Source: Treponema sp.
GTDB taxonomy: Bacteria > Spirochaetota > Spirochaetia > Treponematales > Treponemataceae
Assembly: GCA_023231445.1 (NCBI GenBank)
Contig: JALNVF010000151.1
Coordinates: forward strand, 1-6,991
Length of the DNA stretch: 6,991 bases
Reading direction: 5' to 3'
Shown here piece by piece: positions 6,892 to 6,991 of this stretch. The translations under genes were made by a program, and so were the position numbers. The notes below the pieces were generated by a model. The model was given only the letters and a program-made list of their open reading frames with translations, searched no databases and was not told the DNA's origin. Position 1 is the stretch's first letter; each line of letters begins with the position of its first letter.

Positions 6892-6920
6892 TTGACAGCG
6901 CTCCCATTTGGAGTTATGAT
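6892..6920 (+). promoter_or_regulatory. Near-consensus sigma-70-type promoter of the LacI-family regulator
   Basis: TTGACA (6892-6897, perfect -35) is followed after exactly 17 nt by TATGAT (6915-6920, five of six -10 bases). Transcription should start near 6927, leaving a leader of about 24 nt before the regulator ATG at 6951. The right operator overlaps the -35 box and the spacer, which predicts self-repression of the regulator. Confidence 0.8.
6893..6906. promoter_or_regulatory. LacI-type operator, right site
   Basis: TGACAGCGCTCCCA has a central CG and, read on the minus strand, begins TGGGAGCG like the left site. Centres of the two sites are 22 bp apart, about two helical turns, so two bound dimers would sit on the same DNA face. 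The outer arms of both sites together form the perfect 9-bp inverted repeat ATGGGAGCG/CGCTCCCAT (6870-6878 and 6899-6907). The site covers the -35 box of the regulator promoter except its first T. Confidence 0.7.
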
Positions 6921-6950
6921 ACTATAAAAAGCAGAAATTAAGGTAACGCT

Positions 6951-6991
6951 ATGGCTAATATTGATGATGTTGCAAAAAGTGCTAATGTCTC
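6951..6991 (+). CDS. LacI-family transcriptional regulator, N-terminus only
   Basis: ATG at 6951 opens MANIDDVAKSANVS-, the first helix and turn of the LacI/GalR helix-turn-helix DNA-binding domain (compare the family pattern of I-x-D-V-A-x-x-A-x-V-S). Only 13 full codons and two bases lie in the window; the last Ser is fixed by TC- whatever the third base. AAGG lies 7 nt upstream and a near-consensus promoter further up. Divergent placement next to a sugar transporter and glycosidase operon, with two LacI-type operators between them, indicates a local repressor whose inducer is probably the imported sugar or its breakdown product. The sensor domain is outside the window, so the inducer cannot be judged. 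Confidence 0.88.
   Translation, partial: MANIDDVAKSANV

Overview
The window is one carbohydrate-uptake locus. Five genes read leftward on the minus strand. A LacI-family regulator reads rightward at the right edge and is cut after 13 codons. The leftward order is: two-domain sugar ABC ATPase (6713-5208), first permease (5160-4180), lipoprotein solute-binding protein (4151-2988), second permease (2969-2007) and a family GH42 beta-galactosidase (1993 to the left edge). Gaps between the genes are 13 to 47 bp and nearly every gene has an AGGAG-type ribosome site, so they form a convincing operon.

The organism looks like a bacterium with strong Shine-Dalgarno sites and moderate GC. The lipoprotein anchoring, AGGAGG sites and LacI/ABC/glycosidase layout suit a Firmicute (Clostridia, for example Lachnospiraceae-like). 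A spirochaete cannot be excluded, and no marker gene here settles the taxonomy.

The proposed working model is as follows. The binding protein captures a small galactose-containing (or alpha-L-arabinopyranose-like) glycoside outside the membrane. Two different permeases form the channel and the fused double ATPase drives import. The GH42 enzyme has no signal peptide and hydrolyses the product in the cytoplasm. The LacI-type protein probably represses the locus and itself through two 14-bp operators, 22 bp apart centre to centre, in the 237-bp divergent intergenic region. One operator overlaps the -35 box of a near-consensus promoter for the regulator.

The most notable points are these. The transporter is of the ribose/CUT2 class, usually associated with monosaccharides, yet it is paired with an intracellular glycosidase. 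The ATPase is strongly asymmetric: one composite ATP site is intact and the other has lost its Walker A lysine, its catalytic glutamate (now Cys) and its signature motif. The binding-protein gene lies between the two permease genes and its product has an unusually long C-terminal tail. I see no mobile elements, tRNA/rRNA genes or CRISPR arrays.
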